NCBI GenBank assembly: GCA_009760855.2
Contig: WPIO01000009.1
Coordinates: 4,183,001-4,247,000 of the forward strand
Source: Cristatella mucedo
Lineage: Eukaryota > Bryozoa > Phylactolaemata > Cristatellidae
Length of the DNA: 64,000 bases
Direction of reading: 5' to 3'
Shown: one piece after another, positions 1 to 54,539 of the stretch
Numbering within the stretch: the stretch's first letter is position 1
How the letters are laid out: each line of letters begins with the position of its first letter
The notes under the pieces: generated by a model
What the model saw: the letters and a program-made list of their open reading frames with translations, nothing else
Database searches by the model: none
What the model was told of the DNA's origin: nothing
Position numbers and translations under genes: made by a program

Positions 1-63
1 AAGGCTTACCTGATTGAAATATGCCCTGTCCTCTGGAAATAAGGCTGAGATCGGACCTTGGCC

Positions 64-118
64 GTTGCAATGGAGTGCCAGCAATGCCAGGCGAGATGAT
101 AGGCACTCAAGAAAATGA
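64..118 (-). mobile_element. L2 family A fragment
   Basis: A short stretch resembles, on the minus strand, the reverse-transcriptase part of family A around 61990-62050, sharing the run ccaggcgagatga followed by a ggc(a/g)ctc word. It is too short and diverged to say more. Confidence 0.35.
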
Positions 119-231
119 ACTTATGAAATAATTCTTGAACTTGTAGAAATGCAAGCACGAACACTAGCTTTGCCATTCCTTTGTACTGTTAAGAGAAATG
201 ACTAGCATAACCTGGTAATCGACCTCCTTTC

Positions 232-450
232 AAGCTTGATAGTCGTAAACGTCGCAGTTGTTACACTAAACCACTTCTCATCACCATCTCTACACCAAGC
301 AGTGAGTCGACTTCAGAATTATATTATTACTCACTTTGAGATCCTTGTGTTATTTTGGTCCTGCGTGCTTATTTAAATTGATTCTTCGGCTGCACCACCC
401 ACTGCCAAACCATCCGTTCTCCGGACTCTCGTCGTTTGATTGAGATTATA
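232..450 (+). mobile_element. L2 family A fragment, diverged
   Basis: The stretch follows the family A C-terminal coding region seen at 8400-8580: a gtcgcagttg word, a tract like the one encoding LADLHWLPVKQRIDF, then a tract like the one encoding HRTTxFSE. No open frame remains. The rest of 1-760 shows no gene that I can support. Confidence 0.45.
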
Positions 451-760
451 TCCAAATAGTAAATCCATTAAAGATCTTTGAATCAAATTACTTTTCATCT
501 AAAACCTAAAATTCATAACCGACTGACATTTTGCCAGCTGAATATTTTAACAGAAGCAAAAATGTACCGTTTTCCCAAGACTTTTATCCCTCCGATGGAT
601 TTGCCCTTTGTGCACTTGTGTGTTCTGAAAATGTGCACGTTGTAAATTAGCAATTGACATGCTTATTGTTCAGCCTATTTAAAATGCATAGACGTACATG
701 GGGTTCTCTTTGGGAGTTATATTAATTTTAGTTATCATAATAGCAATAATTAGTATTATT

Positions 761-764
<4 letters not shown>

Positions 765-822
<58 letters not shown>
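765..822. repeat. (TC)n microsatellite
   Basis: An uninterrupted dinucleotide tract of about 29 units, directly abutting a LINE remnant on its right. Confidence 0.95.
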
Positions 823-827
<5 letters not shown>

Positions 828-1180
828 GATCGCTTCACTCGTTTGCACCGGCCTGCCAATCCTACCTCCCTGGTCCTCCATTGTGTTGCCGTAACACCCG
901 CTCCTTCTCATTTATTCGTCTCGCTATTCCTCGCATTAAATTGAAATATTGTGGCCGTCAGGCCTTCAGCTCATATGCGCCGAAAGTCTAGACCTCTCTT
1001 CTGGCGTTGCGACCACCTGGATTGACTTTGCGTCATTAAATTCACTGCAAAACATGCATTCTTGGGACTCAGCTTTTCCTGTGCCCTCGCGAATATTTTT
1101 TCCGGTACATTCTTTGCATGCGACCAGTACGCGATGCAGTGCACACAACTTACCGGGTGTCCTTTTAACCAAGCTGACAA
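823..1180 (+). mobile_element. L2 family C 3' coding fragment
   Basis: The first part translates to RSLHSFAPA, then IPRIKLKYCGRQAFSSYAPKV. This parallels the family A C-terminus (RSLHSLAPAYL, then PRTNLKSFGDRAFSSYAPKAW). A closer relative lies at 36985-37550, sharing the tracts around tcgcttcactcg and attaaatt. It is a 5'-truncated, decayed LINE copy, and its right edge is unclear. Confidence 0.6.
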
Positions 1181-1354
1181 CTGCTACAACGATTGTCTAA
1201 CAGACCTTTCATCACTTCAAAGGGCACTTATAAATACTTTGAAGTTAATAATTCTTTTGAAGCTCCTCCCAGCATTATGTGATCTCTCACCTACCACCTG
1301 CGAGCTTTGAAGTTAATTAATAGGCTTTTAAAGCCTTTCTTTTATTACGAATGG

Positions 1355-1530
1355 ATAATAGCTGATTTAAAAGTCTCTTTTGCATAGCGACAGAGAGAGA
1401 GCCTGTATGGCTATCGCAACCGCTTGCAGTGGCAACAAAGGATCGCTCACCGAAGTATTCGAACCCACGACCTCGGACCGAGGTCGTGAAAAGCAACCAC
1501 ATTACCTAGTGCACCGTTGCGGCTCACCAC
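1355..1530 (-). mobile_element. S1 tRNA-derived SINE
   Basis: Read on the minus strand, it begins with a tRNA-like head (gtgagccgcaacggtgcac), a B-box-like gggttcgaa word near 1470, a middle region, and the S1 tail with ggctctctctctgtcgctatgcaaaagag and a ttaaatcagct word. The same order of blocks occurs at 33657, 42280 and 57262, so this is a dispersed family and not a tRNA gene. Confidence 0.75.
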
Positions 1531-2029
1531 GGATGAACGTACGTTCAAAGTTATATGGGTTTATGTTTATTGCGTAGCGGGTAGTGTTTATTGAGTAGCA
1601 TTGAGTAGCGGCGCTTCTTCTTCTCCTGAAGCGCATTGACAAAGCTTCCACGAGAGGCCTCTGAAAGTTTTGTTATGTGGCAGTTGCCACGTTTTGGACA
1701 GACAAGCTGGGCTGCAGAGGTATGCGCCACCTGTAAGCGTCTATTGCGCAGGTAGGAAGACCTGCGAGTAGTGTGCTACAGAAAGCCACCTGCGATTTAT
1801 TACGCTTGATGGGGCTAGTGAGGTGAGTGAGTAAGTTTATAAATTCTCTCACCGATTGGGTTTTTATATTGAAATACTAATTTCTGTGCCATTCGGAAGT
1901 AACGCCAAGCTATAATGCTAGCTTATACACAGAGTTCCCGTAATAATTTTTATTTATGTATATATCCTTATATGTAACAATAAAAAGGCAAAAAGACCAA
2001 GTGAGTGTACGTATGTAGAGTTTCCAATG
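1531..2029. other. no gene seen
   Basis: Short open frames only, with no recognisable domain or repeat. Confidence 0.5.
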
Positions 2030-2200
2030 GCGGACTAAAAACTCAAATGGCTTTCGGGGCGTACACGGTAGCCATCAGACTCCATGTCACGCTACAAAGA
2101 GAAAGTGAGAAGCAAAGCTGACGAAACAGGTCAATCTAGGAAGTGAGTAGAATAAAAAATAGCTTCGCAGGATGGCTAGAAGGGATGTTCCTTGATTTCC
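2030..2200 (-). mobile_element. L2 family B 3' fragment, old
   Basis: On the minus strand it parallels the family B 3' region: the ggctttcgg word, the stretch around caaagagaaagtgagaagca, and gtgagtagaat. It is strongly diverged. Confidence 0.5.
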
Positions 2201-2484
2201 TGCCACAATTAACAGAAACGGATTTACTAGGCTTGCCTAATAGCAAAAACAATATGTTTTCCGATGTAACTCAAACCGTCTCTATCAGACGCAGACTAAA
2301 GTCTGCAGTAGTTTTATTTATTTGTTATTACACTTCAAACTTTCTGCTATGGCCTGCTAAATGGTTTAAAAAAACACCCGATTAAAAGTTTAATCTTCCG
2401 GCACTAGTCTCCTCACACACACGCGCGCACAGGGTTGGGTGACTATTGAACTTAAGACTAATGTAACCTAATTGAATTAAATGT

Positions 2485-2909
2485 ATCTACTCATGTAGTT
2501 CCACAAAGTCATAAAGACTATGTGGGTGTTACGCAGGGAGCGTTTTGCATAGCGCACTCATAGCCTAAGTGGCTTTCGGTACGCATTCGGTAGCCAACCG
2601 ACTTCGTCTCACGCAACAAAGAGAAAGTAGGAAGCATAGCAGAGTCAGGAGGGCAGTTGAGGTAGTGAGTAGCATGGAAATAGCAGCTCAGGATCGCTGA
2701 AAAGGATGAGCCATAGTCGGCATCAGGATCGTAGTTTTCGTTGCCTAAGAATTGTGGAAGCGAGTTCCACAGTCTAGGACCTGCAGGGCTAATGCTTCTG
2801 TCGCTAACGGTCTTCAAGCGGAGGAATGGAACAGCTAATTTATTGTCCACACAGGACCTGAGGGCGCGAAGAGGCTGAAACTGGTGCAGCAGTTCGACTA
2901 CTGACCCTA
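2485..2909 (-). mobile_element. L2 family B, 5'-truncated 3' end
   Basis: The minus strand encodes the family B C-terminus (LHQFQPLRALRSCVDNKLAVPFLRLK, then GPRLWNSLPQFL) and the 3' region ending in the accacatagtct word near 2520. It closely matches 57600-58095. The family B sequence stops abruptly at about 2909, where an unrelated inverted-repeat element starts. One frame stays open for about 147 codons, so this copy is fairly young. Confidence 0.85.
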
Positions 2910-3645
2910 CGATAATTGGCCTGTACCGACCGGCATATATGCCAATTGATCTGTATACCATCTGGTCTGCGGCTATTGGACCTGCGACAACTAGCCTGTA
3001 CTAACTGGCCTATACGACAATTGATCTAAATGTCAATTTTTAAGAATAATACACATTTTTCAATTTACACAATTGATACAAATAATTAAGAATGAATTCG
3101 TGACTGTCGGAATTTTTTGTATTTATGCAACAGGATTATTTTTAAAACAGCTTTTTCTCTTAGAAGTGTCAAAAAATGATCATTACGTTCTAGATAAAGT
3201 CGTTCTTAATATTACCGTAACTTCTCAACTAACTACGCGACATATCGTCGTGCCGCTTGCATTAACGATTACTTTCCAGTATTCAAAGTTTCTATATATC
3301 GCAGTAGCATTTCCACGCTTGGAAATTCCGTACTGTCTCGCTGACTCCATGATTTATGAATATTTCATGTTCAACAGCTATTAACTTCACAAATTATCAA
3401 TTCTATTTATGTATACTAGTTGATATCCAATCCTTGTAATAGTATATAACCTAATTTTTATATATAACCTAATTTGATCAAGTAAAACCAACGTGCACCA
3501 GTTTTATTTGTATTGCCTTTTTATATCTTAGGGTCACTTGTCAAAGATCTGTTGCTATATAGATCAATTGTCGTATAGGCCGGCTGGTACATGCCAATAG
3601 TCATAGGGCGAGTAGCCAAGAGTTCAATTGGTCGTACACCCGCGC
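2910..3645. mobile_element. unclassified inverted-repeat element
   Basis: The left arm (about 2910-3035) and right arm (about 3555-3645) are inverted copies of each other. The best block is ggcctatacgacaattgatc near 3009-3029, whose reverse complement is near 3560-3580. Both arms are built of smaller related words of the form ggcctgtacgacaattg. The AT-rich core of about 520 bp encodes no recognised protein; the longest frame, 3073-3384, has no family signature. It resembles a non-autonomous DNA element or foldback element, but I cannot assign a superfamily or define target-site duplications. Confidence 0.55.
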
Positions 3646-4370
3646 ACGCACGCGCGCGTGCACGCACACACTGACGCACATACTCGCGCACTCTCTAATA
3701 GTTTACCTATTGCAGTAGTTTTGCAACTTCTTTTTTGAAATGCCAAGCCTCTGGTTCATCACTACAAATTTTGCGACATTTCCTGAACTGGTCGTTTTTC
3801 CTTCCCCTCAGCCACCACTCAGGGCGCCAGGCACGCCGTGGGCGTCTTGGCTTTTCGTCGTCCAGCGTCTTTGCATGCGTCACTTGCTGCATTTGCCGTA
3901 TGTGGGCAGTTAATTTCAGTCATATTTCCATAGTATATCGGCTGCCTAGTGAGAAACGCTAATTCGTAGCGTCGTACTGTTGAATCTTTCCCGACTCTTT
4001 CTTTGGCCCCGCACAGCAGCTTGGGCGCGGCTAAAAGGGTTCACGCTCCGGAACAATAGTAGGCTCATACATACTTCGGAGCTCCGTCTCTCTCTCTCGC
4101 ATCTAATTTTCGTCTCTGTGCAACTCTTTTGCTCGGCGGAAAGAATTACTAAAGTTTCGTTTCATAAAATATACTCAGAGGCTTGCACGTGAATAGCATA
4201 AGAAATGTGTGACTTTCTGCACGATCAAAACCTTTGTTTTCTGGGTCAGTGCTTTGAAGATATTGAACCACTATCTCAAGCTCTCCTAACGATAAGCTTT
4301 GATGTGCTTTTTTCAAATTTTGAAAAACGTCAAGAAAGACAACCGAGCTGGTTAAACCTGTTGCACTATA
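3646..4370. other. no gene seen
   Basis: Alternating CA/CG runs at 3640-3690, then sequence with only short open frames and no recognised repeat. Confidence 0.45.
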
Positions 4371-4383
4371 GTATAGTCGGTCG

Positions 4384-4413
4384 GCAACATGCGGCTCGCG
4401 AGCCGCATGTTGC
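4384..4413. repeat. 30-bp perfect palindrome at hAT left end
   Basis: Each half is GCAACATGCGGCTCG read inward from its own strand; the centre is CGCG. It lies directly inside the terminal GGTCGGCAAC of the hAT element, as in related ZBED5-like elements, and could form a hairpin. Confidence 0.9.
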
Positions 4414-5538
4414 TCTTTCGATGTCAAGATGCGGCTCTCCAGTTCCATGCGCAAATATTAGTAATTATATTAATTTATTTTCAAAACTCATAAAAAATAT
4501 TATGTTGCAAAAGAACTTTAAACAGGATAAAAACACTCAACAGAAAACAGTGAGAATAGGTGGAGTAGAGAGTATGCGGACAGCTGACAGCTGCTTGGGC
4601 GCCAGGCACAGCCCCGCAGCCGTGCTGTGGCCAGCCCCGCGGCGACGGCTCCATGCTTGCCACTGCCGAAGTGCCGACTGCCGCCGTCACTAGTCACTAC
4701 TACCACCCAGCCAGTAACCCAGCGGACGGTAGTGTTCAGTCTTCAGTAAGTCTTCCTCGGAGCGCGGTTCCATGTGTGTTCATTTAATCGATTGAGAGAA
4801 ACGACAATTTTTTCGTTATTTCAAGAAGAAGACGATTTAGAAGCGAATTATCTTCTCAAAGGTATGTAAGGGCAAATGGTATACCTTCGGACGACCTTAC
4901 TTTCGGACATTTTTGATTTAAGTAGGTCAGCAATGTGATATATACATGCAAAAATTCAAGAGAGTAGCATTTTTTCAATGTAGCGACATTGTTCTGTTTG
5001 TTTAGTAATTGGTGCACTGTGTTGTCAACGGTCGCAGTCAGAACTTTTTTGATCAAAAAGTAAATATTTTTATAGTTATACTGTACTGTATATTTTGTTT
5101 TTTTTATGTTGGTATGATACGTATCATATATGAATATGAGCTATATGTGTTGAGCTTTCTAAATACATTGTCTGTTTTGAATATTCATAGCCTCAAATCA
5201 TCTTACACGTGAAAGTTTCTGAAAATACCCTTTGTTTTTGTACCTTCGAACGTCCAAAGGTACAACAACATTTTATTAATTTCTTATACCTATTTATTTT
5301 GTTACAGTGATGCGAAATAAACATGGTATAAAAAGAAAAAAATACTTCTATGGATAATTAAAAAATTATTTTGTCCGGAGGTACATTACTTGTCCAATCG
5401 CTTAAACGTTTACCGAAGTTGACTTTTTTTATAGATTAGCAATTAAATGAAATTAGCTATTTAATTAACGGTTTATTGACGCCGTTTTAGATAGCTAAAT
5501 AAAATTTTAGGAATCTTTATTTCAGCTCCGCCACCAGA

Positions 5539-7452
5539 ATGGCATCTGATAAAAAGAAGAGACGAACTGAAGAAGAAAATTGAGAATTTAATCAGGATTG
5601 GACGGAGTCGTTTGCGTTCATATGCAACACAGATGACCTTCCGACTTGTCTCATTTGCCAAGAAAAACTTGCACACAATAAGAAGTCAAATTTGGAGAGA
5701 CACTTTACTACAAAACATACCCGATTCGCTGCTAAATATCCAACCGGTGACGCACAGAAAAAAGCTGTTAAAGAGCTTCAAAAACAACAGTCAAATTCTA
5801 TGCTAAGTAACTGGGCGCAATCTCCAAATAATGTAAATCTGGCAAGCTTCGCAATATCACTACAAATTGCAAAAAGAGGGAAACCATTCACAGATGATGA
5901 GTACGTCAAAGATTGTTTCATACGTGGAGCTGAAGAACAAAACCGAAATCATGAATAAAATCAAAGATTTGCCATTATCTGCTAAAACAGTACGAGATAG
6001 AACTTCTAAAATGTCTTCAAATGTAACACACATGCAAAGTGGAAGACATTCAACTGGCTTCTGCTTTATCACTTGCTGTGGATGAGTCTTGCGATATAAA
6101 AGACACGGCACAAATTACCCTTTTCGTCAGGTATATCTCGTCCCAAGGTCCTAAAGAAGAACTGCTAAGACTGCTGCCGCTCTAGGGGCAAACTAGTGGA
6201 GAAGATATAGAAAATGCTGTGCAAAAATGCCTGGAAGACTATGAAATCGATATAAATGAAATCGTTTCCATAGCAACTGATGGAGCCAGAAGTATGACAG
6301 GAATACATAAAGGGGTAACAACGATTCTTCGGCAAAAAATAAACCACGAAATTGTAACCTTTCACTGTATAATTCATCAAGAGGCGCTTTGTGCCCAAAC
6401 ATTTCCAACCGAAATGGTTGAAGTTATGAACTTAGTTATTAAGATCATTAAAAGCATTTTGGCAAAAGCACTCTACCATCGCCAGTTTAAGGAATTTATT
6501 GAAGAAATAGAGAGCCAGTATTCTGACCTACTTCTGCACAATAAAGTGCGATGGCTTTCCTGGGGTAACGTATTAAAACGTTTTGCTTCTTGCTTGAGTG
6601 AAATAAAAACATTCTTCAATGAAAAAGGCATTGTCCATCCCGAATTGAAAGAAGACAAATGGCTGCAAAAATTAAAATTCATGGTTGATATCACGAAAAA
6701 AATTAAATCAGCTAAATTTAAAACTGCAAGGAAAGGGAAACCCAGCCTATGCCTTGCTTGAAGAAGTGGTTTGTTTTGAAAAAAAATTACTTCTTTTTGT
6801 CGAAGACAAGGAGAGCGGTAAATTACTTCATTTCGAAAATATGAAGCAATATCGCGATGAAACTAATGCAACTATTGACACAAATTACTTCAGCATTACT
6901 TTAAACAAAATGAAGGATGGATTCGTTGAGAGATTTGAGCAATTCAAAATAAACGCAAGTACTCTGGCATTCAAAGTAAATCCTCTCAACACAAATATAA
7001 ATGAGATCAACATTGAGCCATTTGAAATTGATGCTGGTTCGCTTCAAATGCAATTGCTGGATTTGAAAACCAAACACTTGTGGAGTAACAAGTTCACAGA
7101 ACTCAAGAGAAAGTTAGAAGAGTTACAGGTCCAGAAAAGCATGCACGTTACGCTGCACAAGTGGACAAATCTAAAAGAAATGCCGCGAGTTGAGGCACTC
7201 ATATTTGACGCATGGAATAGTCTTCCAATATAATACAGTGAGGTGAAGCAGTTGGCATTTAGAGTGCTGACGATCTTCGGGTCGACATATTCGTGCGAGC
7301 AAGCGTTCTCTTGCATGAATACAATAAAAAGTAAAGTAAGAACCCAACTAACAAATGAAAATCTAGAGGCGTGCTTGAAACTAAAAACGACAAGTTATGA
7401 GCCAGATTTAACCAAACTTTCAAAAGGCATGCAAGGCCAATGCTCCCATTGA
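5539..7452 (+). pseudogene. hAT transposase pseudogene, ZBED5/EPM2AIP1-like
   Basis: This is the remains of a hAT-family transposase, which in intact relatives binds element ends through a BED zinc finger and cuts with an RNase H-like domain. The BED finger is visible at about 5644-5721: CLIC, then RHFTTKH. Further on are [11 protein letters not shown] (6063), a family-typical ATDGARSMTG block (about 6278), NKVRWLSWG (about 6541), and the C-terminal hAT dimerisation segment CEQAFSCMNTIKSKVRTQLT (about 7297). The reading frame is broken by TGA at 5581, a frame change near 5860-6060, TAG at 6183, a frame change near 6715, and TAA at 7231. A 7-kb-scale search would find many relatives in animals. 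It is certainly inactive as a protein source. It differs from host genes in being intronless and AT-rich. Confidence 0.88.
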
Positions 7453-7499
7453 TGTAACTATTGTAAATATCTATTATTAAATAATTATAGTTATATTAT

Positions 7500-9010
7500 C
7501 GAAACCTCACACCTTGCTAGTAAGTTCCAGTTTGGCTTTAGAGCTAATCACTCCACAGAGTCAGCATTGTGTAGGGTATAAAACGACCTACTTAGGAATG
7601 CAGACATGGGTAGAGTGTCTCTGCTTGTTTTTCTCGATCTTTCGGCAGCTTTTGATACCATTGATCACAAAGTTCTTCTAGAGCGCCTCTCATCTCGCCT
7701 GGGCGTCACTGGCACTGCTCTGCAGTGGTTCAGGTCCTATCTCAGTGGGAGACTCCAGAGTATTGACGTGAATGGACAAAGATCATCTGAAGTACCTCTG
7801 AAATATGGAGTACCTCATGGCTCCGTGCTAGATCTGGTTCATTTCACGGTTTATACTCTGCCTCTTGCTGATGTGATTGCCAAGCACAATCTAGGCTTTC
7901 ACTTCTGTGCGGATGACACTCAGTTGTACCTTTGCTTTGATCCCTCTAGGCCTTCGAGCACCTCACATTCTCTCAACTCACTAGCTGCATGCATTGATGA
8001 CATCCCACATGGATGGCAGCAAATTTTCTAAAACTAAACGATGATAAAACTAACTTACTAGTTATGGGAAAACCCAGTGTGATCCAGAGATTGGAAAGGC
8101 TGACTCTCAAAATTGGCTCTGCCAGCATATCTCCAGTTGAATCAACTCAAAATCTAGGTGTCATATTCCAAAGCGACCTCTCGTTAGACGACCATATTAG
8201 CTCCACAGTCAAATCCACCTATTTTCAGCTTCATAACATTGCTAAAATTCGGGCTTGTTTAGATAAGGATGCCACATCTAAGTTGGTCCATGCCTTCGTG
8301 ACATCCCGTCTCGACTTCTGCAACTCACTGCTTACTGGCCTACCAGCATGTGCGATCAGGCGATTGCAGCTGGTGCAAAACTCTGCAGCTAGGCTTGCCT
8401 GTCGTGAGCGTCGCAGTTGCTACATTACTCCATTTCTCGCCGACCTGCACTGGCTACCAGTCAAGCAACGGATTGACTTCAAGGTTTAGTCGCTCACTTT
8501 TAAGTCCCTTCATCCTATGGCTCCAGCCTATCTCTCCGATATACTTCCCCATCAGGCCAAGCATCGTACCACCCACTTTTCGGAAACCAACAGTCTAGAA
8601 AAACCTCGTACAAACCTCAAATCCTTTGGAGGCCGTGCATTTAGTTTGTATGCTCCCAAAGCCTGGAACTCCCTCCCGACCTGCGTCAGAACATCCCCTG
8701 ACCTGACCACATTTAAAAGGAACTTAAAAACACCTATTTAGGACAGCATTTAGTGGGTCCCTGTGATTCGTCATTGATGTGCTTATACGTGCTGACACTG
8801 TGCATGCTGCCACTAACCACATTTGCATGCTGACCCTGTGCATGTCACCCCTAACCATATTATTCATTTCGTTTGGTTTTCAAGCATGATTTTACTTACC
8901 ATTCAATTGCATTTCACTTTGCAGCAAATGTAAAGCGCCTAGAAAGAGATTAGGTTCTCTGAGGGCGCTTTATTAAGTGCATTACTATCATTGCTATTAT
9001 TACTTATTTT
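7500..9010 (+). mobile_element. L2 family A LINE, 5'-truncated, nested in hAT
   Basis: The copy begins within the reverse-transcriptase N-terminal half (KFQFGFRANHSTESAL) and ends with the family A hairpin tail (aagcgcctag, then gagggcgctttatt) and an ATT-rich run. hAT sequence resumes at about 9011. It closely resembles the minus-strand copy at 60735-62470, so it is one of the younger copies here and post-dates the hAT element. Confidence 0.88.
7510..8741 (+). pseudogene. L2 reverse transcriptase fragment
   Basis: This is the C-terminal two thirds of an L2-clade reverse transcriptase. Visible motifs are LDLSAAFDTIDH (about 7633), YGVPHGSVL (about 7804, with H for the usual Q), FCADDTQLY (about 7901, with C for the usual Y before ADD), LKLNDDKTNLLVMG (about 8028) and the post-RT region VTSRLDFCNSLLTGLPA (about 8299). 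Compared with the 61651-62010 copy, one base is missing near 8003, shifting the frame. A TTG-to-TAG change makes a stop at 8487. The frame then runs on to 8741. The endonuclease half is absent through 5' truncation. Confidence 0.88.
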
Positions 9011-9262
9011 ATTATTCTAGCAGAGCTAGCTAAAAAACTTTAACATGTTTTGTGCGAAACATTTGTATGTTTTTATATGAATACATATTATTTCATATTT
9101 AAAACTATTTATTTTAAATCAAAAATCAAATTTATACACATAATCTTAATCAAATACCATAATGTTGAAGTAAAAATGTTAATGGCTCTTTAAAAACTGG
9201 GAAATTTTGTAAATTGTAACTTTTGGCTCTTCCGTCTCAAAAGGTTGCCGACCCCTGCACTT

Positions 9263-10889
9263 TACAGAAGGTAAATCCGATTGTTGTATTGCCATTAACC
9301 TAAGACAGCACGATTTCTACTCTAAATTCCACATAGTTTTTATTCATTAGTAGTTGTTGTTAATTGAAGATTTATTACATTTTTCATTTCTGATTTGACC
9401 ACTTTTTTTAGAGAAGAAACTATATTAGATATCATAGCGCATTATTTTGCAAGAAATGTTTTGCACTCCAGCAGCTTTGCAAACATGATTAATTCGGAGA
9501 AAATTTAATACGGCGTTGATCCAAATGCATATGTGAAATATAAAACCCCAATTAAATAAGAGATGCAAAATGGCCATATGCTTCTTTTCATGTCCATGTC
9601 GCAATCAGTTCAGTTTTTGTAACTACCTGGATAACCTGCGACATCAATTAGTTTAGTAAAGTAAGGTATGAGCTGAAAAATTGTCTAGATTAAATCCTAT
9701 AACTTCTTTGAAAACTTTAATTAAAACTAGTATGGCTACAATTTAAGTTCTGTGGAGATTCAAACTACAGTGACGAAATACGAAATGTTCTGAAAACTTT
9801 CTCAGACCAGTGCCGGCACGCTACGTTAGTAAATCAATCTTGTTGTTCAAACATTCTTCGCCTTTTTTGTTCATTTAGAACACTGGCTTGCCTCATTTCT
9901 ACATTTTAATAGTTTTTTGAGTAGTTAGCATTTTGAAGCAAATTTGACCCCGGGATCATGACTTGATCGGCTGAAAGATTGGCAATTCAAAAACTTGCAG
10001 CGTTTATTTGTCTCATAATATAATGAAAGAAATTTATTTTTTATTTATTTAATGACATCACCACGTAAATTGTCATCGAAATGGCAACCTTGAACTCTTA
10101 ATTTGCTTGGGCTCCAACACAAACGTCTAAGCTGCCTGCTTTCGGTCAAGTATCTGAATATATATGGTAAAGTATGTTACTTTATAAGGAGCATAAATAT
10201 TAAAAGAGTCGTGAAGATCTGCAAGTATCGGCTAAAGAGCAGTCGGGATGGCTCGAGCAGCAAGGCAGGCCTGCCCGGAAGCCAAAGAGACGGACACTGC
10301 TCCAAACACTGGCTCGTAGGAGGCACGCATCGCCAGGCGATGCCTAAATCTGTGTTCAGTTAATAACCCTCTGTGATGTAACTAAACTTTCGACAAGTAA
10401 GTGAAAACTAGGAATATAGCCTTTGCTTTACAATAATGTAAAAGTATTAGTCTATAACAAAGAAGCTCTCTATACGCATAAAGCACATTAACGGTAGCAA
10501 TATTTTGCAGGTAAAATGGATAAAAAACATTCCCAAACGCCTCGCTCGCAAAGGTTTCTCAGCCACTAACCAGATTGCCAGAGTGTATCTGTAACAAGAG
10601 TTGATGAAGTTATTGGCAGTTGTCCAACTTATTTAATAAATTCTCAACGCTGTAATTGTCACTGCATGCGATTGGGTACGTCTTTGCTACGGAGTTTGCT
10701 AACTTGTTGGATTTCTGTGCCATTTTACCTCAATCTCATTAAGTATCCGTCTGTATTGATGTAGTCTTCGGCCCTCATCCAATAGTCCAACAATGTACCA
10801 ATGTTGTGAAAGCTCAAAAAGTGTGCACACGTTGGGTAGACCTCGTGAAGTTTGGATTATCTCAGCTGAAAAATCAGGTTCTTCTATGT
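9263..10889. other. no gene supported
   Basis: AT-rich, mostly unrecognised. A short GC-rich island at about 10240-10345 is open in all three plus frames and looks unlike its surroundings, but it lacks a convincing splice acceptor and a family match, so no exon is called. Confidence 0.4.
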
Positions 10890-11190
10890 CTCTTAATAAT
10901 ATGATAATAATGCATTTGTACAGCGCCATCAGAGAACTTAATCTCTTTTTAGGCACTTAACAGTTGCTGCAAAGGAAGCATGGTCGCATGATTAATGGTA
11001 GAATGCTCAATTTTAACAAGCATAACATGGTTAGAGGTGACATAAATATGTGCCAGCATGAAAATGCGGTTAGTGGCAGCATGCATAGCGTCAGCACGTA
11101 TATAAGTACACGTAGGACGAGTCGCGAAAATATGGTTAGTGGCCGTTTGTAAGCCGTAACGCCGTACAGCATACGCAGCATGCGAGATGC
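10890..11190 (-). mobile_element. L2 family A 3' tail
   Basis: On the minus strand this is the non-coding 3' end of family A: hairpin arms near 10920-10955 next to an ATT-rich tail (aatatgataataatgc), then the catgctgacac and catgttattcat words seen at 8800-8880 and 14330-14400. It ends about 170 bp before the start codon of the VTI1B-like gene. Confidence 0.8.
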
Positions 11191-11230
11191 ACACCGATCA
11201 AGGATGAGATGAATTTTCTTTGAACTTGTT

Positions 11231-11237
11231 TATATAA
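11231..11237 (+). promoter_or_regulatory. possible TATA box
   Basis: tatataa lies 125 bp upstream of the VTI1B-like start codon in otherwise non-repetitive sequence between a LINE tail and exon 1. Position fits a core promoter; no other promoter element was identified. Confidence 0.25.
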
Positions 11238-11361
11238 TCCAACTGGCAATGTCCCTTTCCTCCCGATTTCAATAGATCGTAATGGCTCGTCTAAAAATAC
11301 GTCTCAATGCCAACAAGTTCAAGGTCAGGCGGAAGCCACCGTCGGCAGTACCCGCCCACAG

Positions 11362-54505
<43,144 letters not shown>

Positions 54506-54539
54506 CCGATGAATTGGCACCGCATCCAACCACCCCTCC

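Larger units (their letters stand above)
4375..9262 (+). mobile_element. hAT DNA transposon (ZBED5/EPM2AIP1-like), with nested LINE
   Basis: The right end carries ggttgccgacccctg at about 9245-9259, the reverse complement of the cagggGTCGGCAACC end typical of this hAT group. The left end carries GGTCGGCAAC near 4379-4388 followed by a GC-rich palindrome. Flanking octamers cactatag (left) and cactttac (right) differ at two positions and fit an aged 8-bp target duplication. Subterminal ggctc words recur at both ends. Inside are a decayed transposase (5539-7452) and a younger L2 insertion (about 7500-9010). Without the LINE the element is about 3.4 kb. Confidence 0.8.
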
